DNA of 64,000 nucleotides from Salinivirga sp035268865 (GTDB lineage Bacteria; Bacteroidota; Bacteroidia; Bacteroidales; Salinivirgaceae). Positions 17,901 to 26,243 of the stretch are shown here, one piece after another (the stretch's first letter is position 1; every line of letters begins with the position of its first letter). The position numbers and the translations under genes are program-made. The notes below the pieces were generated by a model. The model had not been told where the DNA came from, did not search any database, and worked only from the letters and a program-made list of their open reading frames with translations. The DNA lies in the NCBI RefSeq assembly GCF_035268865.1, contig NZ_DATFKB010000042.1, positions 1-64,000 of the forward strand. The letters run 5' to 3'.

Positions 17901-19260
17901 TTAATTTTGGTTGAAAAGCCTGAATACCCAAACGGTGAAGCGTTGGTGCACGGTTAAGCATAACCGGATGACCGCGCAATACATTCTCGAGAATATCCCA
18001 AACCACAGGATCTCTGCGATCAACGATTTTCTTGGCTGATTTTACGGTTTTAACAATTCCACGTTCAATAAGCTTACGAATTACAAATGGTTTGTATAAT
18101 TCGGCTGCCATATCTTTAGGAAGACCGCATTCATGCATTTTCAACTCAGGACCAACGACAATAACTGAACGTGCAGAGTAATCGACACGTTTACCAAGTA
18201 GATTTTGACGGAAACGTCCCTGTTTTCCTTTCAAACTGTCACTAAGTGATTTTAGTGGTCTATTGGCATCAGTTTTAACTGCATTGGATTTTCTTGAATT
18301 ATCTATCAGTGAATCAACTGATTCCTGCAACATACGTTTCTCGTTTCGCAAAATAACCTCAGGCGCCTTAATTTCGATCAACCTTTTCAGGCGATTATTA
18401 CGAATAATTACACGGCGATACAAGTCGTTGAGGTCAGATGTAGCAAATCGGCCTCCATCAAGTGGAACCAGTGGTCTCAATTCTGGTGGAATCACCGGAA
18501 TTACCTTCATAATCATCCATTCAGGATGGTTTTTACCTTTTGCTGCTCTAAAAGCCTCTACCACCTGTAAGCGCTTCAGCGCCTCATTCTTACGCTGCTG
18601 TGAAGTCTCCTTACTGGCTTTATCGCGCAATGAGAATGACAGCTCATCTAAATCAAGTTGCGAAAGCAACTCATTCAATGCTTCTGCACCCATTTTAGCG
18701 ATAAACTTATCAGGATCAGTATCTTCAAGATATTGATTTTCTTTTGGAAGAGAATCCAGAATATCAAGATATTCCTCTTCTGTGAGGAAATCAAGATACT
18801 CGATACCATCTTCTTTTTTAACTCCGGGGTTAATTACTACATAGCGTTCGTAGTAAATAATGGAGTCAAGTTTCTTGGTTGGGAGACCAAGAAGGTAACC
18901 GATTTTATTGGGCAATGATCTAAAGTACCAGATATGTGCAACTGGAACCACAAGATTGATGTGGCCCATGCGCTCTCTTCTTACTTTTTTCTCTGTAACT
19001 TCTACACCACATCTATCACAAACAATGCCTTTATAACGGATACGTTTATATTTACCGCAGTGACATTCGTAATCCTTTACCGGTCCAAAAATACGCTCAC
19101 AAAACAAACCATCTCTTTCCGGTTTGTAGGTACGATAATTAATTGTTTCCGGTTTTTGCACTTCACCAAAAGACCTTTCAAGAATTTCCTCTGGTGAAGA
19201 CAAACTAACGACTACTTTTGTAAAGTCACTCTTAACTTTATTATCCCTTCTGAATGCCAT
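14989..19260 (-). CDS. rpoC: DNA-directed RNA polymerase subunit beta'
   Basis: This is the full-length beta' subunit of 1423 residues. The N-terminal zinc ribbon (CHCGKYKRIRYKGIVCDRC, near residues 60-80), the catalytic NADFDGD with the three Mg-binding aspartates (near 469-475), and the second zinc site CESKHGVCGKCYGR are all present. The bridge helix and trigger loop region includes the GEPGTQLTLRTFHVGG block. It lies 49 bp downstream of rpoB and ends the operon. There is no split or large lineage insertion beyond the normal Bacteroidota length. No sequence anomalies were seen. Confidence 0.99.
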   Translation of the reverse strand: MAFRRDNKVKSDFTKVVVSLSSPEEILERSFGEVQKPETINYRTYKPERDGLFCERIFGPVKDYECHCGKYKRIRYKGIVCDRCGVEVTEKKVRRERMGHINLVVPVAHIWYFRSLPNKIGYLLGLPTKKLDSIIYYERYVVINPGVKKEDGIEYLDFLTEEEYLDILDSLPKENQYLEDTDPDKFIAKMGAEALNELLSQLDLDELSFSLRDKASKETSQQRKNEALKRLQVVEAFRAAKGKNHPEWMIMKVIPVIPPELRPLVPLDGGRFATSDLNDLYRRVIIRNNRLKRLIEIKAPEVILRNEKRMLQESVDSLIDNSRKSNAVKTDANRPLKSLSDSLKGKQGRFRQNLLGKRVDYSARSVIVVGPELKMHECGLPKDMAAELYKPFVIRKLIERGIVKTVKSAKKIVDRRDPVVWDILENVLRGHPVMLNRAPTLHRLGIQAFQPKLIEGKAIQLHPLACTAFNADFDGDQMAVHLPLGNEAILEAQMLMLGSHNILNPANGAPITVPSQDMVLGLYYITKEREGVKGEGLTFYSPEEVKIAYNEEKVALHAGIKVRIKLKQEDGSFKEELIKTTVGRVLFNEVVPADAGYINELLTKKALRDIIGNIYKLSGTSVTAQFLDDIKDMGYRMSFKGGLSFNLDDVIIPEAKAKLVKEGYAQADEVANNYNMGFITNNERYNQVIDIWTHTNASLTQILMKQLSTDNQGFNSVFMMLDSGARGSKEQIRQLSGMRGLMAKPQKSGATGAEIIENPILSNFKEGLSVLEYFISTHGARKGLADTALKTADAGYLTRRLVDVAQDVVVREKDCGTLRGLMATAIKKNQEVVETLYERILGRTALNDVYHPLTGDLMVAAGDIITEDIGARIEESPLEQVEIRSVLTCESKHGVCGKCYGRNLATGRDVQIGESVGVIAAQSIGEPGTQLTLRTFHVGGTASNIAAESSIVAGYNGIANIDELRTVKYKDDSGNVNHIVIGRLGELRIIDENTELALSTHTIPYGAKIYIKDGDKVKKGDLICEWDPYNAVIISEAEGSISFTNVIEGITFREEMDEQTGFREKVITETKDKTKNPMIKVLNKDGEVTKMYNLPVGAHIAVEEGEKVKVGQVIVKIPRSAGKSGDITGGLPRVTELFEARNPSNPSVVAEIDGEVSFGKIKRGNREVIVKSKAGQTKKYLVSLSKQILVQENDYVRAGIPLSDGAITPADILSVQGPTKVQEYIVNEVQEVYRMQGVKINDKHFEVIVRQMMRKVVIVDPGDTKFLEKQEVDKIAFMEENNWIYGRKVVEEPGDSENLKMGQIVSLRQLREENSMLKRKDMKLVEVRDAIPATSSQVLQGITKAALQTKSFISAASFQETTKVLNEAAIRAKEDGLEGLKENVIVGHKIPAGTGQRKFDDLLVGSKDEFDKLIESKKEAQKS

Positions 19261-19309
19261 AATTGACGTATTAGATTTTTTTGATATAAAGTGCCTTCGG
19301 CACCGGATA

Positions 19310-22300
19310 CTACTCGAGGCTGATACTTAATCCCAGACCTCTCAGCTCATGCAACAACACATTGAATGATTCTGGTACTCCGGGATCCGGCAATGAATCA
19401 CCTTTTACAATATATTCATATGCCTTGGCACGACCTTGTACATCATCTGATTTAATTGTCAGAATTTCCTGCAAGATATTGGATGCTCCAAATGCTTCGA
19501 GCGCCCAAACCTCCATCTCACCAAAACGCTGACCACCAAACTGAGCTTTACCACCCAATGGCTGCTGCGTAATAAGTGAATAAGGTCCGATTGAACGAGC
19601 GTGCATTTTGTCATCTACCATGTGGCCAAGTTTCAGCATATAAATCACGCCTACTGTGGCTAACTGGTGAAATGGTTCCCCTGTTTCGCCATCAATTAGC
19701 TGAGTCTTTCCATATCGTGGTACTTTTGCTTCATCGGTATATTCGTTTATCTCGTCAAGCGATGCACCATCGAAAATTGGTGTAGAGAATTTCACTCCGA
19801 GCTCAATACCAGCCCATCCAAGTACTGTTTCATAAATCTGACCAAGGTTCATACGTGAAGGTACACCAAGTGGGTTCAATACAATATCAACCGGTGAACC
19901 ATCCTCAAGGAAAGGCATGTCTTCTTTACGAACAACTTTAGCAACAATACCTTTATTACCGTGGCGTCCGGCCATTTTATCTCCAACTTTAACCTTACGT
20001 TTTTGTGCTACATATACCTTGGCAAGCTGAATAATACCATTGGGTAGTTCATCACCAATTGTTATATTGAATTTTTTCCGTTTAAATTCACCATCAATCT
20101 CCATATATTTCACATTGTAGTTGTGAATCAGAGATTCAATGAGATCGTTCTTTTTCTTATCAGTAGTCCACTTCGAAGGGTTAACCTGCAAATAATCAAT
20201 GTCATTCAACAATTTCTGCGTAAACTTAGTGCCTTTGGCTACTACGTCGTTGCTGAAATAGTCTTTTACACCCTGCGATGTTTTGCCATTAACCATGATG
20301 AACAGTTTATCGATAAGCTTATTTCTAAGTTCACCGACTTTACCTTCCATCTCTTTATCAAGTTTTTCAATAAGGACCTTCTCTGCTGATTTAACCTTGC
20401 GATCTTTAACTGTACGTGAAAACAACTTTTTGTTTATCACAACACCATAATCAGATGGTCCGGCTTTCAATGATGCATCCTTCACATCACCGGCCTTATC
20501 TCCAAATATTGCACGAAGCAGTTTTTCCTCTGGCGAAGGATCAGATTCTCCTTTTGGTGTAATTTTACCAATTAAAATATCACCAGGTTTTATATGAGCT
20601 CCGATTCTAATCAAACCATTCTCATCAAGGTCTTTTGTTGCCTCTTCGCTAACATTAGGGATATCAGCAGTAAGTTCCTCCATTCCCCGCTTGGTGTCAC
20701 GCACTTCCAAAATATGTTCATTAATATGAATAGAAGTAAATACATCTTCACGCACAACGCGATCACTTACCACAATAGCATCCTCGAAGTTGTATCCCTT
20801 CCAGGGCATAAATGCCACTTTCAGGTTACGTCCAAGTGCAAGATCACCGCCTTTGGTACCATAACCCTCTGTAAGCACATCGCCTTTCTGAAGTTTTTGT
20901 CCTTTATGAACTATGGGGCGTATATTCAGGGATGAATTTTGGTTGGTTTTATGGAACTTATCGAGTCGGTAACGTACAATATCATCATGAAAACTCACAA
21001 AACGCTCATCCTCTGTCCTATTGTATCTGATCACCAACTCTTCTGCATCGACATAATCCACTATCCCGTCAGCTTCTGCTACCAGCACATTACGTGAATC
21101 AAGAGCTGTTTTGCGTTCAATACCGGTTCCTACAATCGGAGATTCCGCATTAAGCAACGGAACGGCCTGACGCATCATGTTAGAACCCATTAGGGCACGG
21201 TTTGCATCATCGTGCTCAAGGAATGGAATGAGTGATGCAGCAATTGAAGCAATTTGGTTAGGCGCAACATCCATCAAATGAATTTCATCTGGTGATGTTA
21301 CTGGATAATCAGCTTCAAGTCGAGACTTAACGCGATCATTAACAAATTTTCCTTGTTCATCAAGTGGCGCATTGGCCTGAGCAATAATTTGCTCCTCTTC
21401 TTCTTCAGCACTTAAATAAACAACCCCCTGGTCTGTCATGTCGACCTGCCCGCTTTGAACTTTACGGTAGGGTGTTTCTATAAATCCTAGTTCGTTAACC
21501 TTAGCAAAAACACACATTGAGGAAATCAGACCAATGTTTGGTCCTTCAGGTGTTTCAATGGGGCACAAACGACCATAGTGTGTATAGTGCACGTCACGCA
21601 CCTCAAAACCGGCTCTTTCTCTCGACAATCCACCTGGTCCGAGTGCAGACATTCTCCGTTTGTGGGTCATCTCAGCCAGTGGGTTGGTCTGATCCATAAA
21701 CTGAGAGAGTGCATTTGTCCCAAAGAATGAATTAATAACAGAGGAGAGTGTTTTTGAATTAATCAAATCCACAGGTGTAAATACCTCGTTGTCTCTTACA
21801 TTCATTCTTTCGCGAATCGTGCGGGCCATACGTGCCAAACCAACACCAAATTGGTTATAGAGTTGTTCCCCTACTGTACGTACACGACGATTACTAAGGT
21901 GATCAATATCATCAACATCAGCTTTAGAGTTGATAAGTTCGATCAGGTATTTTATAATTAAAATTATATCTTCTTCGGTCAGGATGCGTGTATCCATATC
22001 GATATCGGCACCTAACTTTTTATTTAATCTGTAACGCCCTACATCACCAAGATCGTATCGCTTATCAGAAAAGAAAAGCTTATCAATAACGTCCCTGGCA
22101 GTAGCCTCATCAGGTGGTTCTGAATTACGCAATTGTCGGTAAATATGCAGTACCGCCTCTTTTTCGGAGTTACAGGGGTCTTTTTGCAGCGTATTGTAAA
22201 TAATAGCATAGTCGCTTAAGTTTGTATCCTCTTTATGAAGGAGAATAGTTTTAGCGCCAGAATCTATTATTTCTTCAATATGTTCATTTTCAAGTATGGT

Positions 22301-23125
22301 TTCACGATCGATGATAACCTCGTTTCTTTCAATAGAAACCACCTCTCCTGTATCCTCGTCCACGAAATCTTCGATCCAGCTTTTCAGAACACGGGCAGCC
22401 AGTTTGCGTCCAATGGCCTTTTTAAGGCCGGTTTTGGTCACCTTAATTTCATCTGCAAGGTCAAAGATTTCAAGAATATCTTTATCACTCTCAAAACCAA
22501 TACTTCTTAATAGTGTTGTGACCGGCAATTTCTTTTTTCGATCGATATAAGCATACATGACATTATTGATATCTGTAGCAAATTCGATCCATGAACCTTT
22601 AAACGGTATAATTCTGGCCGAATAAAGTTTGGTCCCGTTGGCGTGTACACTCTGTCCAAAGAACACACCCGGCGACCGGTGAAGTTGGCTTACGATAATT
22701 CTTTCCGCACCGTTGATAATAAAAGTACCCTTAGGACTCATATAAGGGACCGTGCCAAGATATACATCCTGCACAACCGTATCGAAATCCTCATGTTCGG
22801 GGTCGGTACAATAAAGTTTAAGTTTTGCCTTTAGGGGCACACTGTAGGTGAGCCCACGTTCGATACACTCATTAATTGTGTACCTTGGGGGGTCGACCTG
22901 ATAGTCGAGAAACTCAAGAACAAAGTTGTTCCTGGTATCTGTAATTGGAAAATTTTCCTGAAACACCCTACGTAAACCTTCACTTTTTCTATGAGCCAGG
23001 GTAGAATTCAATTGGAAGAACTCATAGAATGATTTCAACTGTATCTCGAGAAAATCGGGATACTCAAGTTGATTTTTAATGGAGGCAAACGAAATCCGTC
23101 CGTTGATATTTTGTGTTGAAGCCAT
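19310..23125 (-). CDS. rpoB: DNA-directed RNA polymerase subunit beta
   Basis: This is the full-length beta subunit, 1271 residues from the ATG at 23125; a TTG two codons upstream is open but unlikely to be the start. The rifampicin-binding cluster reads FFGTNALSQFMDQTNPLAEM followed by THKRRMSALGPGGL, retaining the Asp, His and Ser residues (E. coli 516, 526, 531) whose changes cause resistance, so a rifampicin-sensitive enzyme is predicted. The C-terminus has the usual KAQFGGQRFGEMEVWALEAFGA motif. It is preceded by an attenuator-like hairpin after rplL. Confidence 0.99.
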   Translation of the reverse strand: MASTQNINGRISFASIKNQLEYPDFLEIQLKSFYEFFQLNSTLAHRKSEGLRRVFQENFPITDTRNNFVLEFLDYQVDPPRYTINECIERGLTYSVPLKAKLKLYCTDPEHEDFDTVVQDVYLGTVPYMSPKGTFIINGAERIIVSQLHRSPGVFFGQSVHANGTKLYSARIIPFKGSWIEFATDINNVMYAYIDRKKKLPVTTLLRSIGFESDKDILEIFDLADEIKVTKTGLKKAIGRKLAARVLKSWIEDFVDEDTGEVVSIERNEVIIDRETILENEHIEEIIDSGAKTILLHKEDTNLSDYAIIYNTLQKDPCNSEKEAVLHIYRQLRNSEPPDEATARDVIDKLFFSDKRYDLGDVGRYRLNKKLGADIDMDTRILTEEDIILIIKYLIELINSKADVDDIDHLSNRRVRTVGEQLYNQFGVGLARMARTIRERMNVRDNEVFTPVDLINSKTLSSVINSFFGTNALSQFMDQTNPLAEMTHKRRMSALGPGGLSRERAGFEVRDVHYTHYGRLCPIETPEGPNIGLISSMCVFAKVNELGFIETPYRKVQSGQVDMTDQGVVYLSAEEEEEQIIAQANAPLDEQGKFVNDRVKSRLEADYPVTSPDEIHLMDVAPNQIASIAASLIPFLEHDDANRALMGSNMMRQAVPLLNAESPIVGTGIERKTALDSRNVLVAEADGIVDYVDAEELVIRYNRTEDERFVSFHDDIVRYRLDKFHKTNQNSSLNIRPIVHKGQKLQKGDVLTEGYGTKGGDLALGRNLKVAFMPWKGYNFEDAIVVSDRVVREDVFTSIHINEHILEVRDTKRGMEELTADIPNVSEEATKDLDENGLIRIGAHIKPGDILIGKITPKGESDPSPEEKLLRAIFGDKAGDVKDASLKAGPSDYGVVINKKLFSRTVKDRKVKSAEKVLIEKLDKEMEGKVGELRNKLIDKLFIMVNGKTSQGVKDYFSNDVVAKGTKFTQKLLNDIDYLQVNPSKWTTDKKKNDLIESLIHNYNVKYMEIDGEFKRKKFNITIGDELPNGIIQLAKVYVAQKRKVKVGDKMAGRHGNKGIVAKVVRKEDMPFLEDGSPVDIVLNPLGVPSRMNLGQIYETVLGWAGIELGVKFSTPIFDGASLDEINEYTDEAKVPRYGKTQLIDGETGEPFHQLATVGVIYMLKLGHMVDDKMHARSIGPYSLITQQPLGGKAQFGGQRFGEMEVWALEAFGASNILQEILTIKSDDVQGRAKAYEYIVKGDSLPDPGVPESFNVLLHELRGLGLSISLE

Positions 23126-23170
23126 ACTCAAAGTTAAGATAAATTAAACTGAATAAAAATAACACGAAAA

Positions 23171-23200
23171 AGGCCTAGAGTCCTCTCTCAGGACTCTAAA
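23171..23200 (-). terminator. Attenuator-type hairpin between rplL and rpoB
   Basis: On the minus strand the arms are TAGAGTCCT (23198-23190) and AGGACTCTA (23184-23176), a perfect 9-bp stem with a 5-nt loop, followed by GGCCTTTTT. It lies 30 bp after the rplL stop. By analogy with the E. coli rplL-rpoB attenuator it probably lets only part of the ribosomal-protein transcripts continue into rpoBC. Confidence 0.75.
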
Positions 23201-23229
23201 CCTCATAAATTCAGTTATTTAGGAGTAAA

Positions 23230-23604
23230 TTATTTAATTTCAACTTCCGCTCCAGCTTCTTCTAATTTGTCTTTTAAACCGTCAGCTTCGTCTTTTGATA
23301 CTCCTTCTTTAATTGCTTTTGGTGCGCCATCAACAACGGCTTTGGCTTCTTTAAGTCCAAGACCTGTTAATTCTTTTACAAGTTTTACAACTTGAAGTTT
23401 AGCACCACCGGCTGCTTTAAGTATAACATCGAATTCAGTTTGCTCCTCTGCTGCTGCTTCACCTTCTCCTGCTGGGCCTGCTACAACAGCTGCTGCTGCT
23501 GCGGGCTCAATTCCATGTTCTTCTTTCAGGATATCAGCCAATTCGTTTACCTCTTTTACAGTTAAGTTTACCAACTCATCTGCAAGTTTTTTCAAATCTG
23601 CCAT
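23230..23604 (-). CDS. rplL: 50S ribosomal protein bL12 (L7/L12)
   Basis: The protein has 124 residues in the usual layout: an N-terminal dimerisation domain, a flexible Ala/Gly-rich hinge (about 35-55), and a C-terminal domain with the factor-binding LVKELTGLGLKEAKAVVDGAP helix. It forms the ribosomal stalk with uL10 and recruits translational GTPases. It is 40 bp downstream of rplJ. Only a weak AGGA lies upstream of the start codon. Confidence 0.98.
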   Translation of the reverse strand: MADLKKLADELVNLTVKEVNELADILKEEHGIEPAAAAAVVAGPAGEGEAAAEEQTEFDVILKAAGGAKLQVVKLVKELTGLGLKEAKAVVDGAPKAIKEGVSKDEADGLKDKLEEAGAEVEIK

Positions 23605-23644
23605 TTTCCTACAATTTTAATTATTGTTGATTAATCTTTTAATT

Positions 23645-24160
23645 TTACTTCTTTGATAGTGTTTCGAGAACACCATGAATTTTAGAGCCTCCTGATTGCA
23701 ATGCTGAGATAACATTTTTAGCTGGTGATTGCAACAGTGAAACGATATCGCCAAGTAGTTCGTCTTTCGACTTGATATTGGCAAGTGCTTCAAGTTGTTC
23801 GTCTCCAACATAAACGGCCTCTTCAACAAATGCGCCTTTCAGGATAGGCTTTTTGTGCTTTTTCCGGAACTCTTTCATGAGTTTACCGGGGGCATTACCT
23901 ACTTGAGTAAACATTACTGAGGTATTGCCTTTAAGTAAATCATAAACCTCGCTATAATCTACATCAGCCTTCTCCATAGCCTTACGTAACAGTGTATTTT
24001 TGGCAACAACCAATAATACATCATTTTTAAAGCATACACGGCGAAGGTTCGATGTTTGTTCAGCATTCAACCCTTTGGTATCGGTCAAATAAAAATGACC
24101 GTACTCATTAAGTTTTTCTGTTAGCGATTCGATGATTTGTAGCTTATCTTCTCGCTTCAT
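23645..24160 (-). CDS. rplJ: 50S ribosomal protein uL10
   Basis: The protein has 171 residues. The rRNA-binding N-terminal domain carries the conserved TDTKGLNAEQTSNLRR and VAKNTLLRKAM segments; the C-terminal helix binds bL12 dimers. It is the base of the ribosomal stalk. The leader between rplA and rplJ is only about 20 bp, too short for an E. coli-type L10 autoregulatory leader, so regulation of rplJL here must differ from E. coli or act elsewhere. Confidence 0.98.
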   Translation of the reverse strand: MKREDKLQIIESLTEKLNEYGHFYLTDTKGLNAEQTSNLRRVCFKNDVLLVVAKNTLLRKAMEKADVDYSEVYDLLKGNTSVMFTQVGNAPGKLMKEFRKKHKKPILKGAFVEEAVYVGDEQLEALANIKSKDELLGDIVSLLQSPAKNVISALQSGGSKIHGVLETLSKK

Positions 24161-24181
24161 TACTTCGATTCTTTAATTTTG

Positions 24182-24877
24182 TTAAACATCAAATGACTTC
24201 GCATCTACCGGTATACCCATACTCATAGTTGATGAGATAAATACACTTTTCACGTAGGTGCCTTTGGCTGCAGATGGACGAAGTTTCATGATTGTATTCA
24301 TAAATTCTACCGCATTATCTGCAATTTGTTCGGGACTGAAAGATACTTTACCAATTGAGGTATGGATAATTCCGTATTTGTCAACCTTAAAGTCAATTTT
24401 ACCCTGTTTGATTTCCTTAATAGCAGGTCCCAAATCCATGGTTACCGTACCACTTTTAGGGTTTGGCATCAAACCACGTGGCCCTAAAACACGGCCCAAT
24501 GGTCCAACCTTACCCATTACAGGGGGCATTGTGATGACAACATCAAAATCTGTCCATCCACCTTTGATCTTTTCAATGTAATCGTCCAGTCCGACATAAT
24601 CCGCACCGGCATCTTTAGCTTCTTGCTCCTTATCAGGTGTACAAAGTGCCAATACACGTACTTCTTTACCGGTTCCATGTGGTAACGTAACAACACCACG
24701 AACCATTTGATTGGCTTTCCTTGGATCTACACCTAATCGGATGTCCATATCCACAGCTGAATCAAATTTAGTATTGGTAATTTCCTTTACTAGATTTGCT
24801 GCTTCTGAGATAGGGTAAGATTTACCAGCTTCGATCTTCTCCTGTGCTATCTTTTGTTTTTTTGTCAGTTTAGCCAT
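24182..24877 (-). CDS. rplA: 50S ribosomal protein uL1
   Basis: The protein has 231 residues, with the family motifs MPNPKSGTV and the VDKYGIIHTSIGKVSF strand region, and C-terminal KGTYVKSVFISSTMS. uL1 binds 23S rRNA at the E-site stalk and can repress its own operon. It follows rplK by 24 bp. Length and sequence are ordinary. Confidence 0.98.
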   Translation of the reverse strand: MAKLTKKQKIAQEKIEAGKSYPISEAANLVKEITNTKFDSAVDMDIRLGVDPRKANQMVRGVVTLPHGTGKEVRVLALCTPDKEQEAKDAGADYVGLDDYIEKIKGGWTDFDVVITMPPVMGKVGPLGRVLGPRGLMPNPKSGTVTMDLGPAIKEIKQGKIDFKVDKYGIIHTSIGKVSFSPEQIADNAVEFMNTIMKLRPSAAKGTYVKSVFISSTMSMGIPVDAKSFDV

Positions 24878-24901
24878 TGCTAATAAGATCTTTGTTTGGT
24901 T

Positions 24902-25339
24902 TTAAAATGGGGCATCACCTTTAGTTGTAATACCCATGCTTCTGGCTGTACCTGCAACCATCTTCATTGCAGACTCAACAGTAAAACAATTCAAGTCGGA
25001 CATTTTCTCTTCTGCAATTTCTTTAACCTGGTCCCAGGTTACAGAAGCTACTTTTTGGCGGTTTGACTCAGCCGAACCGCTTTTCAATTTTGCAGCTTCT
25101 TTCAGCATTACTGGAACTGGTGGTTGTTTGACGATAAAATCAAACGATTTATCACCATAAACAGTAATAATTACAGGCAAAACTTTTCCGGCTTTGTTCT
25201 GGGTTCTGGCATTAAACTGCTTACAGAACTCCATAATGTTTACACCTTTAGCACCAAGAGCAGGGCCCACGGGTGGTGAAGGATTTGCCGCCCCACCTTT
25301 AATTTGCAACTTAATAATTCCTGCAACTTCTTTTGCCAT
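24902..25339 (-). CDS. rplK: 50S ribosomal protein uL11
   Basis: The protein has 145 residues, with the N-terminal proline-rich PSPPVGPALGAKGVNIMEFC and C-terminal rRNA-binding domain with GTARSMGI. It forms the GTPase-associated centre and is needed for RelA activation in other bacteria. It starts the rplK-rplA pair, 21 bp downstream of nusG. Confidence 0.98.
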   Translation of the reverse strand: MAKEVAGIIKLQIKGGAANPSPPVGPALGAKGVNIMEFCKQFNARTQNKAGKVLPVIITVYGDKSFDFIVKQPPVPVMLKEAAKLKSGSAESNRQKVASVTWDQVKEIAEEKMSDLNCFTVESAMKMVAGTARSMGITTKGDAPF

Positions 25340-25360
25340 AATTCAAATTAATTCAAAATT

Positions 25361-25894
25361 TTACTCTTTTTCGACTTGCAAAAATCCCAGTTCTAAAGGG
25401 GTTCTGCGCCCGAAAATCTTGACAATAACTTTCAACTTTTTCTTTTCCTCATTGATATTCTCAATAATTCCTGAAAAACCGTTGAAAGGTCCATCAATAA
25501 CTTTCACAGTTTCACCAACAATATATGGCACATTGATTTCTTCTTCTTTTTCAGAGATTTCATCAACTTTACCTAAAATTCGGTTCATTTCGTTGGGTCG
25601 AAGTGGAACGGGTGTACCTTCTTTTGTTCCCAAAAAACCAATTACATTGGTCATATTTTTAATAATATGGGGAACTTCGCCAACTAATATGGCCTCGATA
25701 AGTACGTAACCAGGAAAATAAGACCGCTCTTTAGAGATTTTTTTACCATTGCGTATTTGGTAAACTTTTTCAGTGGGAATGAGTACCTGAAAGACGTAAT
25801 CTTTCAACGTAGAGCTCATCTCACTCTCTAACAGCTCTTTTACTTTTTTTTCCTTACCACTTACCGCACGAACAACGTACCACTTTTTTTCCAT
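25361..25894 (-). CDS. nusG: Transcription termination/antitermination factor NusG
   Basis: The protein has 177 residues, with an N-terminal NGN domain (starts KKWYVVRAVSGKE; the FPGYVLIEA segment sits near residue 60) and a C-terminal KOW domain with VKVIDGPFNGFSGIIENI. It couples RNA polymerase with Rho or the ribosome. It is located between secE and rplK as in most bacteria. It is the housekeeping NusG rather than a LoaP/RfaH-type specialised paralogue, judged by position and a complete KOW motif. Confidence 0.97.
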   Translation of the reverse strand: MEKKWYVVRAVSGKEKKVKELLESEMSSTLKDYVFQVLIPTEKVYQIRNGKKISKERSYFPGYVLIEAILVGEVPHIIKNMTNVIGFLGTKEGTPVPLRPNEMNRILGKVDEISEKEEEINVPYIVGETVKVIDGPFNGFSGIIENINEEKKKLKVIVKIFGRRTPLELGFLQVEKE

Positions 25895-25918
25895 CAGAAC
25901 CTAATTTTCGCCAATCGC

Positions 25919-26113
25919 TTAGTAAAACATGCTGTAAATAATCTTCATCACATTCGTGAATGAAGTGTCCATCAAATAAATGATGAGCGCTATAATTAAG
26001 GAAGCAACCATTACAACTATTGCACTGCTTTGAAGTTCCTTCAATGTCGGCCAGCTCACTTTGTGAACCAACTCTTCATAGACATCTTTAAAATATGTAC
26101 GAATCTTTCTCAT
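25919..26113 (-). CDS. secE: Preprotein translocase subunit SecE
   Basis: The 64-residue single-membrane-span form has an amphipathic helix with VSWPTLKELQSS near residues 18-30, then one transmembrane helix at about 33-58. This is the short SecE typical of most bacteria rather than the three-span E. coli form. It stabilises SecY. It lies 25 bp upstream of nusG and 15 bp after tRNA-Trp. Confidence 0.97.
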   Translation of the reverse strand: MRKIRTYFKDVYEELVHKVSWPTLKELQSSAIVVMVASLIIALIIYLMDTSFTNVMKIIYSMFY

Positions 26114-26127
26114 ACTTTACAAATTTG

Positions 26128-26200
26128 CACGGGAGGAGAGACTCGAACTCCCGACACCTGGTTTTGGAGACCAGTGCTCTGCCAACTGAGCTACACCCGT
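26128..26200 (-). tRNA. tRNA-Trp (anticodon CCA)
   Basis: A 73-nt cloverleaf on the minus strand: acceptor ACGGGTG pairs with CTCCCGT apart from one T-T mismatch, D-arm GCTC/GAGC, anticodon stem CTGGT/ACCAG with loop CTCCAAA, and T-arm GGGAG-TTCGAGT-CTCTC. The 3' discriminator is G. No CCA is encoded; the next bases are CA. It is placed between tuf and secE, an arrangement also seen in several other phyla. Confidence 0.96.
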
Positions 26201-26205
26201 GTATA

Positions 26206-26233
26206 AAGTGTTCCCTGTTTGAGGGGAACACTT
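26206..26233 (-). terminator. Hairpin between tuf and tRNA-Trp
   Basis: A perfect 10-bp stem (AAGTGTTCCC with GGGAACACTT) and an 8-nt loop lie 11 bp after the tuf stop on the minus strand. The following tract is TTTATAC, so it could be a partial terminator or an RNA-processing site that frees tuf mRNA from the tRNA-Trp-secE part. Confidence 0.6.
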
Positions 26234-26243
26234 GTAATATTTA

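Noticed and set aside
15294..19197. Many open frames opposite or out of frame within rpoC and rpoB
   Set aside because: They lie wholly inside very conserved genes and have no start context or family similarity.
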